This document shows positions 23,538 to 30,630 of a stretch of 38,343 bases of DNA, piece by piece. Source of the DNA: Bacillota bacterium. GTDB lineage: Bacteria > Bacillota > Clostridia > Oscillospirales > Oscillospiraceae. The stretch spans positions 1 through 38,343 of the forward strand of contig JAJQFT010000082.1 in NCBI GenBank assembly GCA_021200975.1, read 5' to 3'. A program made the translations under genes and the position numbers. Below the pieces are notes generated by a model, which did no database searches, was not told where the DNA came from, and worked only from the letters and a program-made list of their open reading frames with translations. Position 1 is the stretch's first letter, and each line of letters opens with the position of its first letter.

Positions 23538-24391
23538 TCCTTGCCCTCCTTATCCTTGCGGCGCAGCTTCTGCCGCAGGCGCACGACCACGTTGTCCTCC
23601 GATTCGGACGCAGGGCAGAATTCGTTCGTCAGCAGCTTTTCCAGCGTCTGCGCTGCCAGATGGCGCTTGAGCATCCCGCCCATGGCCACGGAAATCGTGC
23701 CCGTCTCCTCGGATACAATGACCACCACCGCATCAGAAACCTCGCTCATGCCCACGCCGGCGCGATGCCGGGTGCCGAGGTCGGCGCTGAGACGGTCAGA
23801 GCTGGAAAGCGGCAGCACGCAGCCCGCCGCAGCGACCCGCCCATCGCGGATAATCACCGCACCGTCGTGCAGGGCGGCCTTAGGGAAGAAGATGTTGCGC
23901 AGAAGCTGCTCAGAAACCTGCCCGTCAATGAGCGTGCCGGTTTTGAAATACTCGGTAAGCATATTGTCGCGCTCGAACACAATCAGCGCGCCCACCCGCT
24001 CGCGGCTCATGGTTTCGCAGGCCATCACCGTTTGGGAAATGACGGGGGCCATCTCCGCCTTCTCCCGCTCGGTGCCGAGCAGCTTGTCGAGCTTCATGTT
24101 GCCAATATGGTCGAGCATCCGCCGCAGCTCGGGCTGGAAGATCACAATCAGCGCAATCAGCCCAACCTGCAGGCAGGAATTGATGATAAAATGCGTGGTG
24201 TAGAGGTTCAGCAAATCCGTCACCCACGACAGCAGCACAATGGCTATCACGACCCGAACAATGCGGGTCGTGCCGGTGTTGTGCGCGTAGGGCAGAAGCT
24301 TATAAACCACCGCCGCCACGATTATGATATCCAGGTAATCGCTCCACTTCATGCGGGAGATATATTGCAGCATCTCTTGCAGGACTTCCAT
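23534..24391 (-). CDS. cdaA: Diadenylate cyclase CdaA
   Basis: Makes c-di-AMP from two ATP. The 285-aa protein has three N-terminal hydrophobic segments (about 12-90) and the DAC domain (about 95-250) with the catalytic DGA in ALHDGAVIIRDGRV near residue 176 and RHR in LGTRHRAGVGMSEVSDA near 208. It is the membrane-bound housekeeping cyclase of Firmicutes. GGAGG lies 5 nt before the ATG, and a strong promoter is 62 nt upstream. Its phosphodiesterase partner GdpP is encoded at 30631-32640. Confidence 0.96.
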   Translation of the reverse strand: MEVLQEMLQYISRMKWSDYLDIIIVAAVVYKLLPYAHNTGTTRIVRVVIAIVLLSWVTDLLNLYTTHFIINSCLQVGLIALIVIFQPELRRMLDHIGNMKLDKLLGTEREKAEMAPVISQTVMACETMSRERVGALIVFERDNMLTEYFKTGTLIDGQVSEQLLRNIFFPKAALHDGAVIIRDGRVAAAGCVLPLSSSDRLSADLGTRHRAGVGMSEVSDAVVVIVSEETGTISVAMGGMLKRHLAAQTLEKLLTNEFCPASESEDNVVVRLRQKLRRKDKEGKE

Positions 24392-24452
24392 GTTGGCCTC
24401 CAGTGCGTTCCGTCAGGTTCCTCGTGTTTGTCTTGAATCTACTCGCTCTCCT

Positions 24453-24481
24453 ATTATAACGGATTTGCTCGGCAATAGCAA
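24453..24481 (-). promoter_or_regulatory. Sigma-A promoter at the head of the long cdaA operon
   Basis: TTGCTA (24481-24476), a 17-nt spacer and a perfect TATAAT (24458-24453). The leader is about 55 nt. This is the only clear promoter upstream of the fifteen packed genes down to rsgA, although internal promoters cannot be excluded. Confidence 0.8.
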
Positions 24482-24517
24482 TACAATTTCTAAAATTTTT
24501 TTGCGCAGGAGCCAAAG

Positions 24518-25612
24518 TTACCGCGCTCTTTTCAGGCATTGAAGCAGCGCCTCCGCCTGCCGCGGGCTGGCATCCGCGCCGAAGCTGACGCGAACCGTAC
24601 CGGTTTGCAGCGTCCCGGCGCTCTGATGCGCCAGCGGCGCGCAATGCAGCCCGGCGCGGACGCAGATGCCGCTCCCGGCGAGCCGCTGCGCCAGCTCCTC
24701 GCAGTCCGATTTTGGAACGAAAGAAACCGTAGACGCCTGATGCTCCCCCGAATACACGGTAACATCCAGCTTTTTCAGCAGCTCGGCGCAATAGCGCGCG
24801 CTCTGGCTTTCCCGCATGGAAAGCTCCTCCCCGCGCTGTGCCAGAAAGCGCATCCCCGCGCCGAGCCCCGCAATGCCGGGCACGTTGAGCGTGCCTGCCT
24901 CAAGCCGGTCAGGCAGGTAGGCGGGCATATCGGGATTCTCGGATTCGCTCCCCGTCCCGCCCGCAATCAGCACCTTGGGCTCGGCGCGGCAAATCAGCAG
25001 CCCCGTCCCCTGCGGGCCGAGCAGTCCCTTGTGCCCCGGCATGGCGACAAAGGCCGCTCCCCAGCTTTCCGGGCGCACCGGGAGCGTCCCGGCACTCTGC
25101 GCCGCATCCACAATAAAGGGGACGCCATAGGCGGTACACAGCTCGGCAAGCGCATCCACCGGCTCGATATAGCCAAAGACGTTGGATACATGGGTAAATA
25201 TCGCCGCGTCCGGATGCTTCTTTAGTGCTTTTTCAAAGCTTTCCAGCGTATCCGCCCAGTCGAACAACCGCCGCCCTGCGACTGTAACGCGCGCGCCGAG
25301 CAGATGCAGCGGCCGCACGACGGCATTATGCTCGAAGCCGCTGATTACCGCGCTGCCGCCCGGTGGCACGAGAGAGCGGATGGCGATATTCAGCCCCTGC
25401 GTGCAGCCGGGAGTAAAGACCACCTGTTCGCTCCTGCACCCAAAAAGCTGCGCGGCGGCCTCCCGCGCGGCATAGACGGTTCTCGACGCTTCCATCGACG
25501 CGCCGTAGCCGCCACGGCCGGGATTGGCGCAGGTTTGCATCGCGCGCTGCACCGCCTCCAGTACGCAGCGCGGCTTGCGCAGAGAGGTGGCGCCATTATC
25601 GAGATAAATCAC
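24518..25612 (-). CDS. Cysteine desulfurase family PLP protein
   Basis: A 364-aa class V aminotransferase-fold enzyme of the cysteine desulfurase type (IscS/SufS/CsdB relatives; TIGR01977-like as I recall). The PLP-lysine motif is MPGHKGLLGPQGTG, the substrate/cofactor contact is GFEHNAVVRPLHLLG, and the active-site Cys is in RAGLHCAPLAHQ. It releases sulfur (or selenium) from Cys or Sec. Its start overlaps the DUF3343 gene by 4 bp, so the two proteins are likely partners: DUF3343 could be a sulfur or selenium acceptor. No SufB/C/D or IscU gene is present nearby. No convincing terminator is seen before the cdaA promoter. Confidence 0.9.
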   Translation of the reverse strand: MIYLDNGATSLRKPRCVLEAVQRAMQTCANPGRGGYGASMEASRTVYAAREAAAQLFGCRSEQVVFTPGCTQGLNIAIRSLVPPGGSAVISGFEHNAVVRPLHLLGARVTVAGRRLFDWADTLESFEKALKKHPDAAIFTHVSNVFGYIEPVDALAELCTAYGVPFIVDAAQSAGTLPVRPESWGAAFVAMPGHKGLLGPQGTGLLICRAEPKVLIAGGTGSESENPDMPAYLPDRLEAGTLNVPGIAGLGAGMRFLAQRGEELSMRESQSARYCAELLKKLDVTVYSGEHQASTVSFVPKSDCEELAQRLAGSGICVRAGLHCAPLAHQSAGTLQTGTVRVSFGADASPRQAEALLQCLKRAR

Positions 25613-25866
25613 CGTGCCGCCCCCTCGGGCGCGCTGCGCTCATCGACGGGGTAAATTCTCTGATAAGGCACGTCGCCCCTGCGCAAAAGCTCCACGGCGC
25701 GCTCCAAAAACCGGGCGTTCAGGCGCAGGCAATAGCCGCAGCCGCGTTGGGCGAGCAGCTTGGGCGTGCGCTGCAGAACACAGGAAATATTCCCCCGATT
25801 CAGCAGCTGCTCGGCGCGCTGCGCATAGGTAATGGAGCGAAAGGTAATCAGAATTTCCGATCGCAT
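25609..25866 (-). CDS. DUF3343 protein, putative sulfur/selenium partner
   Basis: An 85-aa DUF3343 protein: SEILITFRSITYAQRAEQLL, then QRGCGYCLRL with a CxxC pair. The start is ATG 25866 because AGGAGGG sits 7 nt upstream; the ATG two codons earlier overlaps that site. The family frequently precedes a cysteine desulfurase, and I recall it near selenium-utilisation genes such as yedF. A CGYC motif could accept a persulfide, but this is inference. It overlaps the desulfurase gene by 4 bp. A 6-bp inverted repeat (25885-25900) lies just upstream of its start. Confidence 0.85.
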   Translation of the reverse strand: MRSEILITFRSITYAQRAEQLLNRGNISCVLQRTPKLLAQRGCGYCLRLNARFLERAVELLRRGDVPYQRIYPVDERSAPEGAAR

Positions 25867-25917
25867 TTTCATCCCTCCTGTCGATTCAGCCTATGCTGAA
25901 AACGTCGAACAGGTGCG

Positions 25918-25944
25918 AAAAAACGTCGCCGCGAGCGCGGCGAC
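25918..25944 (-). terminator. Intrinsic terminator of the rnjA-murD-ispD-ispF operon
   Basis: GTCGCCGC (25925-25932) and GCGGCGAC (25937-25944) form an 8-bp stem with a 4-nt loop. On the minus strand it is followed by a run of six T (25923-25918). It lies 31 bp after the ispF stop and before the DUF3343 leader. Confidence 0.92.
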
Positions 25945-25974
25945 AAAATACAGTTTTTTCAAAGGAAAGCCAGC

Positions 25975-26466
25975 TTAGCCGGAAAATTCCCCGGAAAGCT
26001 CCTCCAGCAGGCAAACCGCGTGGCAGGCCATGCCCTCCCCCGTGCCGGTGAAGCCGAGATGCTCCTCGGTCGTGGCCTTGATGTTTACCCGGGAAATGTC
26101 GGCTTTCAGGGCAGCGGCCAAGTTCGCACGCATGGCGGGAAGAAAGGGCTTGAGCTTGGGCGCCTGCGCGATCATGGTGACGTCCACATTGCCCAAACGG
26201 AAGCCGGCCTCATGGATTCGCTCGCCGACAATACGCAGCAGCGCGATGGAATCCGCGCCCGCGTAGGCGGGGTCGGTATCCGGAAAATAGCAGCCGATAT
26301 CGCGCAGCCCGGCTGCACCGAGCAGCGCATCCATCACCGCGTGGGTAAGCACATCGGCGTCGCTGTGTCCGAGCAGCCCCTTTTCATAGGGAATTTCCAC
26401 ACCGCCGAGAATAAGCCTTCGCCCCTCGGTCAGGCGGTGCACATCATAGCCGTGTCCGATTCTCAT
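25975..26466 (-). CDS. ispF: 2-C-methyl-D-erythritol 2,4-cyclodiphosphate synthase
   Basis: Fifth enzyme of the MEP isoprenoid pathway. The 163-aa protein has the metal ligands in GHGYDVHRL (D8, H10) and [14 protein letters not shown] (H42), the [10 protein letters not shown] loop, and the C-terminal [25 protein letters not shown]. It overlaps ispD by 4 bp, so the two MEP steps are co-translated. Length is normal for the family. Confidence 0.97.
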   Translation of the reverse strand: MRIGHGYDVHRLTEGRRLILGGVEIPYEKGLLGHSDADVLTHAVMDALLGAAGLRDIGCYFPDTDPAYAGADSIALLRIVGERIHEAGFRLGNVDVTMIAQAPKLKPFLPAMRANLAAALKADISRVNIKATTEEHLGFTGTGEGMACHAVCLLEELSGEFSG

Positions 26467-27176
26467 GTGCGTTCCTCCAGAAGCATTTCGCCGAGCTTCA
26501 AATCCATCGGCGTGGTGATTTTGATGTTGCGCTCGTCGCCCTCGACAATTTTCACGCTCATGCCGAGGTATTCCACGGCAGAGCAGTCGTCGGTGACGGC
26601 GATGCCGTCGTCCTCCGCTTTTTTCAGGGCGACTTTCAGAATATCGATGTCGAAAACCTGCGGGGTCTGCACCGCGCGCAGGTAAGCGCGGTCGGGCGTC
26701 GAGCGCACAAAGCCCCCGGCGACCTCCTTGATGGTATCCTTCACCGCAATGGCGGGCGCGGCCGCATGGTGGGAGTGGGCAGCGCGCACCGTGCGGTCAA
26801 TCACAGCGGGCGTGACAAGCGGGCGCGCGGCATCATGCACCGCGGCGAGCTGCATTCTGCCGCTAAGCAGGCTAAGCCCGCGCTTGACGGATTCCTGCCG
26901 GGTGCTGCCGCCGGTAATCACGGCCTGCACCTTGGAATACCCGCCGCAAAGCGAGCTGACGGGCGCGACCAAATCCTCGCGCGTCACGATGACAATCTCC
27001 GAAATGCAGTCGCATTCCTGGAAGGTGCGCACCGTGCGCGCGATCACCGGCTCGCCGCCAAGCAGCGCCATCACCTTGTCGATGCCGCCCATACGGGAGG
27101 CATTGCCCGCCGCGACAATCACCGCCCCGCAGGGGCGCAGCGGCAAAAGCTTACGAATTTTACCGGTAACAGCCAT
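26463..27176 (-). CDS. ispD: 2-C-methyl-D-erythritol 4-phosphate cytidylyltransferase
   Basis: Third MEP-pathway enzyme, transferring CMP to MEP. The 237-aa protein has the nucleotidyltransferase loop [13 protein letters not shown] (about residues 22-34), [24 protein letters not shown], and RAVQTPQVF with TDDCSAVE. It starts 1 bp after the murD stop. It lacks a fused IspF domain; instead ispF is the adjacent, overlapping gene. Confidence 0.96.
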   Translation of the reverse strand: MAVTGKIRKLLPLRPCGAVIVAAGNASRMGGIDKVMALLGGEPVIARTVRTFQECDCISEIVIVTREDLVAPVSSLCGGYSKVQAVITGGSTRQESVKRGLSLLSGRMQLAAVHDAARPLVTPAVIDRTVRAAHSHHAAAPAIAVKDTIKEVAGGFVRSTPDRAYLRAVQTPQVFDIDILKVALKKAEDDGIAVTDDCSAVEYLGMSVKIVEGDERNIKITTPMDLKLGEMLLEERT

Positions 27177-27177
27177 A

Positions 27178-28524
27178 TTACTCCATCTCCCACACCAGTT
27201 GTTTGAAATAGTTTCCGCGCTCCATGAAATTTTTAAACTGGTCGAATGCCGCGCTGGCTGGGCTCATGAGCACCGTATCCCCCGGCCGCGCCGCACGCGC
27301 GGCGGCATACACCGCCTCTGTGAAATTGGCGCATTCGACAATTGGCGGGCAGTTTTCCGCCGTTTCCGCTGCCTCCCGGATTTTCGCGCCGGTCGCGCCG
27401 CCGAGAACCAGCAGCTTGACGTGCGCGGCAATCTCCGGGCCAAGCACATCGTAGGGGATGTGCTTGTCGTACCCGCCGGCAATCAGGATGACCTTCTCCG
27501 GGAAGGCGCGCAGCCCCGCGATCGTGCGGCTGGGCGAGGAGGCGATAGAGTCGTTATAGTAGCGCACGCCGCGCACGGTGCGCACCAGCTCAATACGATG
27601 CTCCACCCCGCCGAAGCTGCGCGCGACACCGCGCACATCGCTTGCCGAGGCCAAGCCGCTCGTCGCGAGAATGGCAGCCATGTAATTTTCGATATTGTGC
27701 GTGCCGGGGAGCAGGATTTCGGAAGCATCCATCAGGGTATCCCCGTGCAGGTAGATTTTTCCGCCAAGGCAGCAGCAATCGGCCTCGGCCGCGCGCGAGA
27801 AGCGTTCGGTTTTGCCGTTTCCGACCATCGGGGCAGTGATGGCATTATCGGCGTTGACGATGAGCTTGCCCGCCGCCGACTGAAAGCGAAACACATTCTT
27901 CTTCGCGCGGATATACTCGTCCATGTCCTTGTGGATATCTAAGTGGTTAGGCGCGAGATTCGTCACCACGGCGATCTCGGGGCTATGCGTCATGTCGAGC
28001 AGCTGGAAGGAGCTGAGCTCCACCACGGCGAAATTCTCCGGGCGCATCAGCGGCACCTTCTCAAGCAGGGGCGTGCCGATATTGCCGCCGAGCCACACAG
28101 TCTTCCCGGCGGCCTTTAGGATCTCGCCAATCAGCGTGGTGGTCGTGGTCTTCCCGTCGGAGCCGGTGACCGCTATGGTGCGGCAGGGGCAAAGGGAGAA
28201 GAAGGCGTCCATCTCGCTGGTAACCACCGCGCCGGCGGCGCGGAGCGCAGCGAGCGCGGGCGTATCGGGATGCATCCCGGGGGTGCGGAACACCACGTCG
28301 GCCGCCAAGCCCTCGAGGTAATGCTCCCCAACGTGCAGCGTGCAGCCGCCGGCCTCCAGCGCGAGCGCCTCGGCGTCGAGCTTTTCGCGCGGCGTTTTGT
28401 CGCAGGCGGTGACGCGGCAGCCATGCGCCAGCAGCAGCCGCACAAGCGGCCGGTTGCTGACGCCCAAGCCCATCACCAGAATATCGCGCCCCCGCAGGGC
28501 GGAGAAATAGCCTTCAAAATCCAC
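27178..28524 (-). CDS. murD: UDP-N-acetylmuramoyl-L-alanine--D-glutamate ligase
   Basis: Cytosolic ligase adding D-Glu to UDP-MurNAc-L-Ala in peptidoglycan synthesis. The 448-aa protein has the ATP loop VTGSDGKTTTTT near residue 122, LGGNIGTPLL, SSFQLLDMTHSPEIAVVTNLAPNHLD, and YNDSIASSPSRTIAGL. I chose the GTG at 28524 (VDFEGYFSALRGRDILVMGLGVSNRPL) because GGGGGG lies 7-8 nt upstream and MurD proteins start near this point; a TTG five codons earlier is the alternative. It is between rnjA (19 bp away) and ispD (1 bp). Confidence 0.95.
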   Translation of the reverse strand: MDFEGYFSALRGRDILVMGLGVSNRPLVRLLLAHGCRVTACDKTPREKLDAEALALEAGGCTLHVGEHYLEGLAADVVFRTPGMHPDTPALAALRAAGAVVTSEMDAFFSLCPCRTIAVTGSDGKTTTTTLIGEILKAAGKTVWLGGNIGTPLLEKVPLMRPENFAVVELSSFQLLDMTHSPEIAVVTNLAPNHLDIHKDMDEYIRAKKNVFRFQSAAGKLIVNADNAITAPMVGNGKTERFSRAAEADCCCLGGKIYLHGDTLMDASEILLPGTHNIENYMAAILATSGLASASDVRGVARSFGGVEHRIELVRTVRGVRYYNDSIASSPSRTIAGLRAFPEKVILIAGGYDKHIPYDVLGPEIAAHVKLLVLGGATGAKIREAAETAENCPPIVECANFTEAVYAAARAARPGDTVLMSPASAAFDQFKNFMERGNYFKQLVWEME

Positions 28525-28543
28525 GGAAAAGCCCCCCAAATCC

Positions 28544-30199
28544 TCAGATTTCCATGATAATCGGCAGAATCATGGGGTTGCGCTTGGTGGTTTTGAAGAT
28601 GTAGCCGCTCAGGTCGGACTTGATGGCGGCCTTGAGCGTCGCCCAGTCGCGGTTGCGCTTGTGGCTGCACCGTTCGATGGCCTCCATCGATACCGTGCGC
28701 AGCTCCTCCATCAGCTCCTCGGACTCCTTGACGTAGACAAAGCCGCGGGTGATGATATCCGGCCCCGTGACCACGCTGCCATCCTGCGAGGACAGGCTCA
28801 CGCACACCACGATCATGCCGTCCTGCGCCAGATGCTTGCGGTCGCGCAGCACGACGCTTCCCACGTCGCCCACGCTGGTGCCGTCGACGAATACCCTCCC
28901 CGCGGACACGGAGCCGGTAATTTTGGCGGAGCGAGCACTAAGCTCGAATACATTGCCGATTTCACCGACAAGAATATTACGCGCATCCATGCCCATCGAC
29001 TGCGCAAGCCGCGAATGGATCTGCAAATGCCGCTGCTCGCCGTGCACGGGGATAAAAAACTTTGGCTTTACGAGCGCATGGATGATTTTCAGCTCCTCCT
29101 GGCAGGCGTGGCCGGAAACGTGGAGTCCCTCGCTCTTGTCGTAGACCACGTCGGCGCCCTTGCGATACAGCTCGTTGATGATGCGGGAAATAGCCTTCTC
29201 GTTGCCGGGAATGGCGGAAGCAGAGATAATGATTCGGTCATCCGGCTGAATTTCCACCTGCCGGTGGGTCGAAAACGCCATGCGGTACAGCGCGGACATA
29301 TTCTCGCCCTGCGAGCCGGTGGAAACAATCACGATTTTGTTCTTCGGCAGGCTTTTGATTGTGCCAAGCTCCACAATCGTCCCGGCGGGGACATGGAGGT
29401 AGCCAAGCTCCTGCGCGACGTGCAGCATATTCTCCATGCTGCGGCCGGATACCGCCACCTTGCGCCCATAGCGCACGGCGGTATTCAGCACCGCCTGAAT
29501 GCGGTGCATATTGGAGGCAAAGGTGGTGACGATGATGCGCGATTCACAGTTGCGGAACTGGCGGTCGAGCCCCTCGGCGACCACGTTTTCATTGGGGGTG
29601 TAGCCCTGCCGCTCGACATTGGTCGAGTCGCAAAGCAGCGCGAGCACGCCCTTCTTCCCCAGCTCGCCGAGGCGGGCGAGGTCGGTCATTCCCTCGGCGG
29701 AGGTGGGGTCAATCTTGAAGTCGCCCGTTACCACCACCGTGCCCACCGGCGTGCGGATTGCGAAGGCCACCGCATCGGCGATGGAATGGTTGACATGGAT
29801 AAATTCCACGCTGAAGCAGCCCGCTTTCACAACATCGCCGGGGCGATGGGTGATGAGCTTCACCGTGTCGGCAAGGTGATGCTCCTCCAGCTTCAGGCGG
29901 ATCAGGCCGTTTGTCATCGCGGTGCCGTGCACCGGGCAGTTGACCTGCTGCATCAGGTAGGGAATCGAGCCGATATGATCCTCGTGCCCGTGCGTGATGA
30001 ATACCCCGCGCAGCTTGTCCTTGTTGGCGACTAGATACGAGAAATCCGGAATGACCAGGTCGATGCCGTACATATCCTCCTCGGGGAAGCCAACGCCGCA
30101 GTCGACCACAATCATGTCGCCGCCGTATTCCAGAACGGTGATGTTCTTCCCGATTTCATCGAGCCCTCCAAGGGGGATGATTTTCAATTTTTCAGCCAA
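28544..30199 (-). CDS. rnjA: Ribonuclease J
   Basis: A metallo-beta-lactamase/beta-CASP 5'-3' exonuclease and endonuclease for mRNA turnover and rRNA maturation. The 551-aa protein has the zinc motif THGHEDHIGSIPYL (HxHxDH), further metal residues in PVHGEQRHL and DFKIDPTSAEG, and a beta-CASP domain in the middle. The start is a TTG at 30199, with AAAGGAG 7 nt upstream and product MAEKLKIIPLGG; the open frame upstream to 30316 lies in the structured leader. Whether it is J1 or J2 cannot be told; the length is near J1. Confidence 0.94.
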   Translation of the reverse strand: MAEKLKIIPLGGLDEIGKNITVLEYGGDMIVVDCGVGFPEEDMYGIDLVIPDFSYLVANKDKLRGVFITHGHEDHIGSIPYLMQQVNCPVHGTAMTNGLIRLKLEEHHLADTVKLITHRPGDVVKAGCFSVEFIHVNHSIADAVAFAIRTPVGTVVVTGDFKIDPTSAEGMTDLARLGELGKKGVLALLCDSTNVERQGYTPNENVVAEGLDRQFRNCESRIIVTTFASNMHRIQAVLNTAVRYGRKVAVSGRSMENMLHVAQELGYLHVPAGTIVELGTIKSLPKNKIVIVSTGSQGENMSALYRMAFSTHRQVEIQPDDRIIISASAIPGNEKAISRIINELYRKGADVVYDKSEGLHVSGHACQEELKIIHALVKPKFFIPVHGEQRHLQIHSRLAQSMGMDARNILVGEIGNVFELSARSAKITGSVSAGRVFVDGTSVGDVGSVVLRDRKHLAQDGMIVVCVSLSSQDGSVVTGPDIITRGFVYVKESEELMEELRTVSMEAIERCSHKRNRDWATLKAAIKSDLSGYIFKTTKRNPMILPIIMEI

Positions 30200-30225
30200 A
30201 ATAAACTCCTTTCGTTTTATAAGAA

Positions 30226-30249
30226 GAAGCCTCCAATGTGCGAGGCTCC
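30226..30249 (-). promoter_or_regulatory. Leader stem-loop before rnjA (attenuator-like)
   Basis: On the minus strand GGAGCCTC (30249-30242) pairs with GAGGCTTC (30233-30226) over 8 bp with one G-U, around an 8-nt loop, then TTCTTAT. It is the last structure before the rnjA Shine-Dalgarno in a leader of about 180 nt (30200-30381). The leader also contains other potential stems, including GTTGC/GCAAC. No known riboswitch or T-box sequence was recognised there. Attenuation or autoregulation is an inference. Confidence 0.5.
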
Positions 30250-30387
30250 CCGTTTGTTGCACACGAAATTCGCAACCGCCGCACCCGGCTTTCGGCCCTG
30301 AATCGCCGTCCGCCAAAGGAAAAAAGCGCTTGCAATTTATAGGTTTGATGGAAGCCCGGGTCTGCCCATCCCGGTGCCGTCAGCAAT

Positions 30388-30416
30388 AGTATAGCACAAA
30401 AATTGCCAAATGTACA
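30388..30416 (-). promoter_or_regulatory. Sigma-A promoter for the rnjA operon
   Basis: TATACT (30393-30388) with TGTACA (30416-30411) 17 nt upstream on the minus strand; the -10 is strong and the -35 fair. Transcription would begin near 30381 and run through rnjA, murD, ispD and ispF to the terminator at 25918-25944. Confidence 0.65.
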
Positions 30417-30555
30417 CAAAAATTTTTCGATGGATTTCGCCCTGAATTTGTGGAAAAAGCTGTGGAAATCTTCTTTTGCGCCGCTTCGGGCGGAAATGGG
30501 GCGAAATCCGCATCGATTTTTTTCGCGCTTTTCCTGAAAAATCGCGAAAATTTAG

Positions 30556-30584
30556 TTGCGCCGGCGGCTTGGATTTGTTATAAT
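30556..30584 (+). promoter_or_regulatory. Sigma-A promoter for the gdpP operon
   Basis: TTGCGC (30556-30561), a 17-nt spacer and a perfect TATAAT (30579-30584). The leader to the gdpP ATG is about 40 nt. It is divergent from the rnjA promoter, with about 140 bp between the -35 boxes; that stretch is A+T-rich and has no other feature. Confidence 0.8.
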
Positions 30585-30630
30585 ACAGGGAAAAGGATGG
30601 GTAACATTGCCTTTAAGGAGGGAATCGGAC

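Noticed and set aside
24482..24517. Terminator between the cysteine desulfurase gene and the cdaA promoter
   Set aside because: Only a bulged GCGCGG/CCTGCGC pairing is visible, and it is followed by A rather than T on the minus strand.
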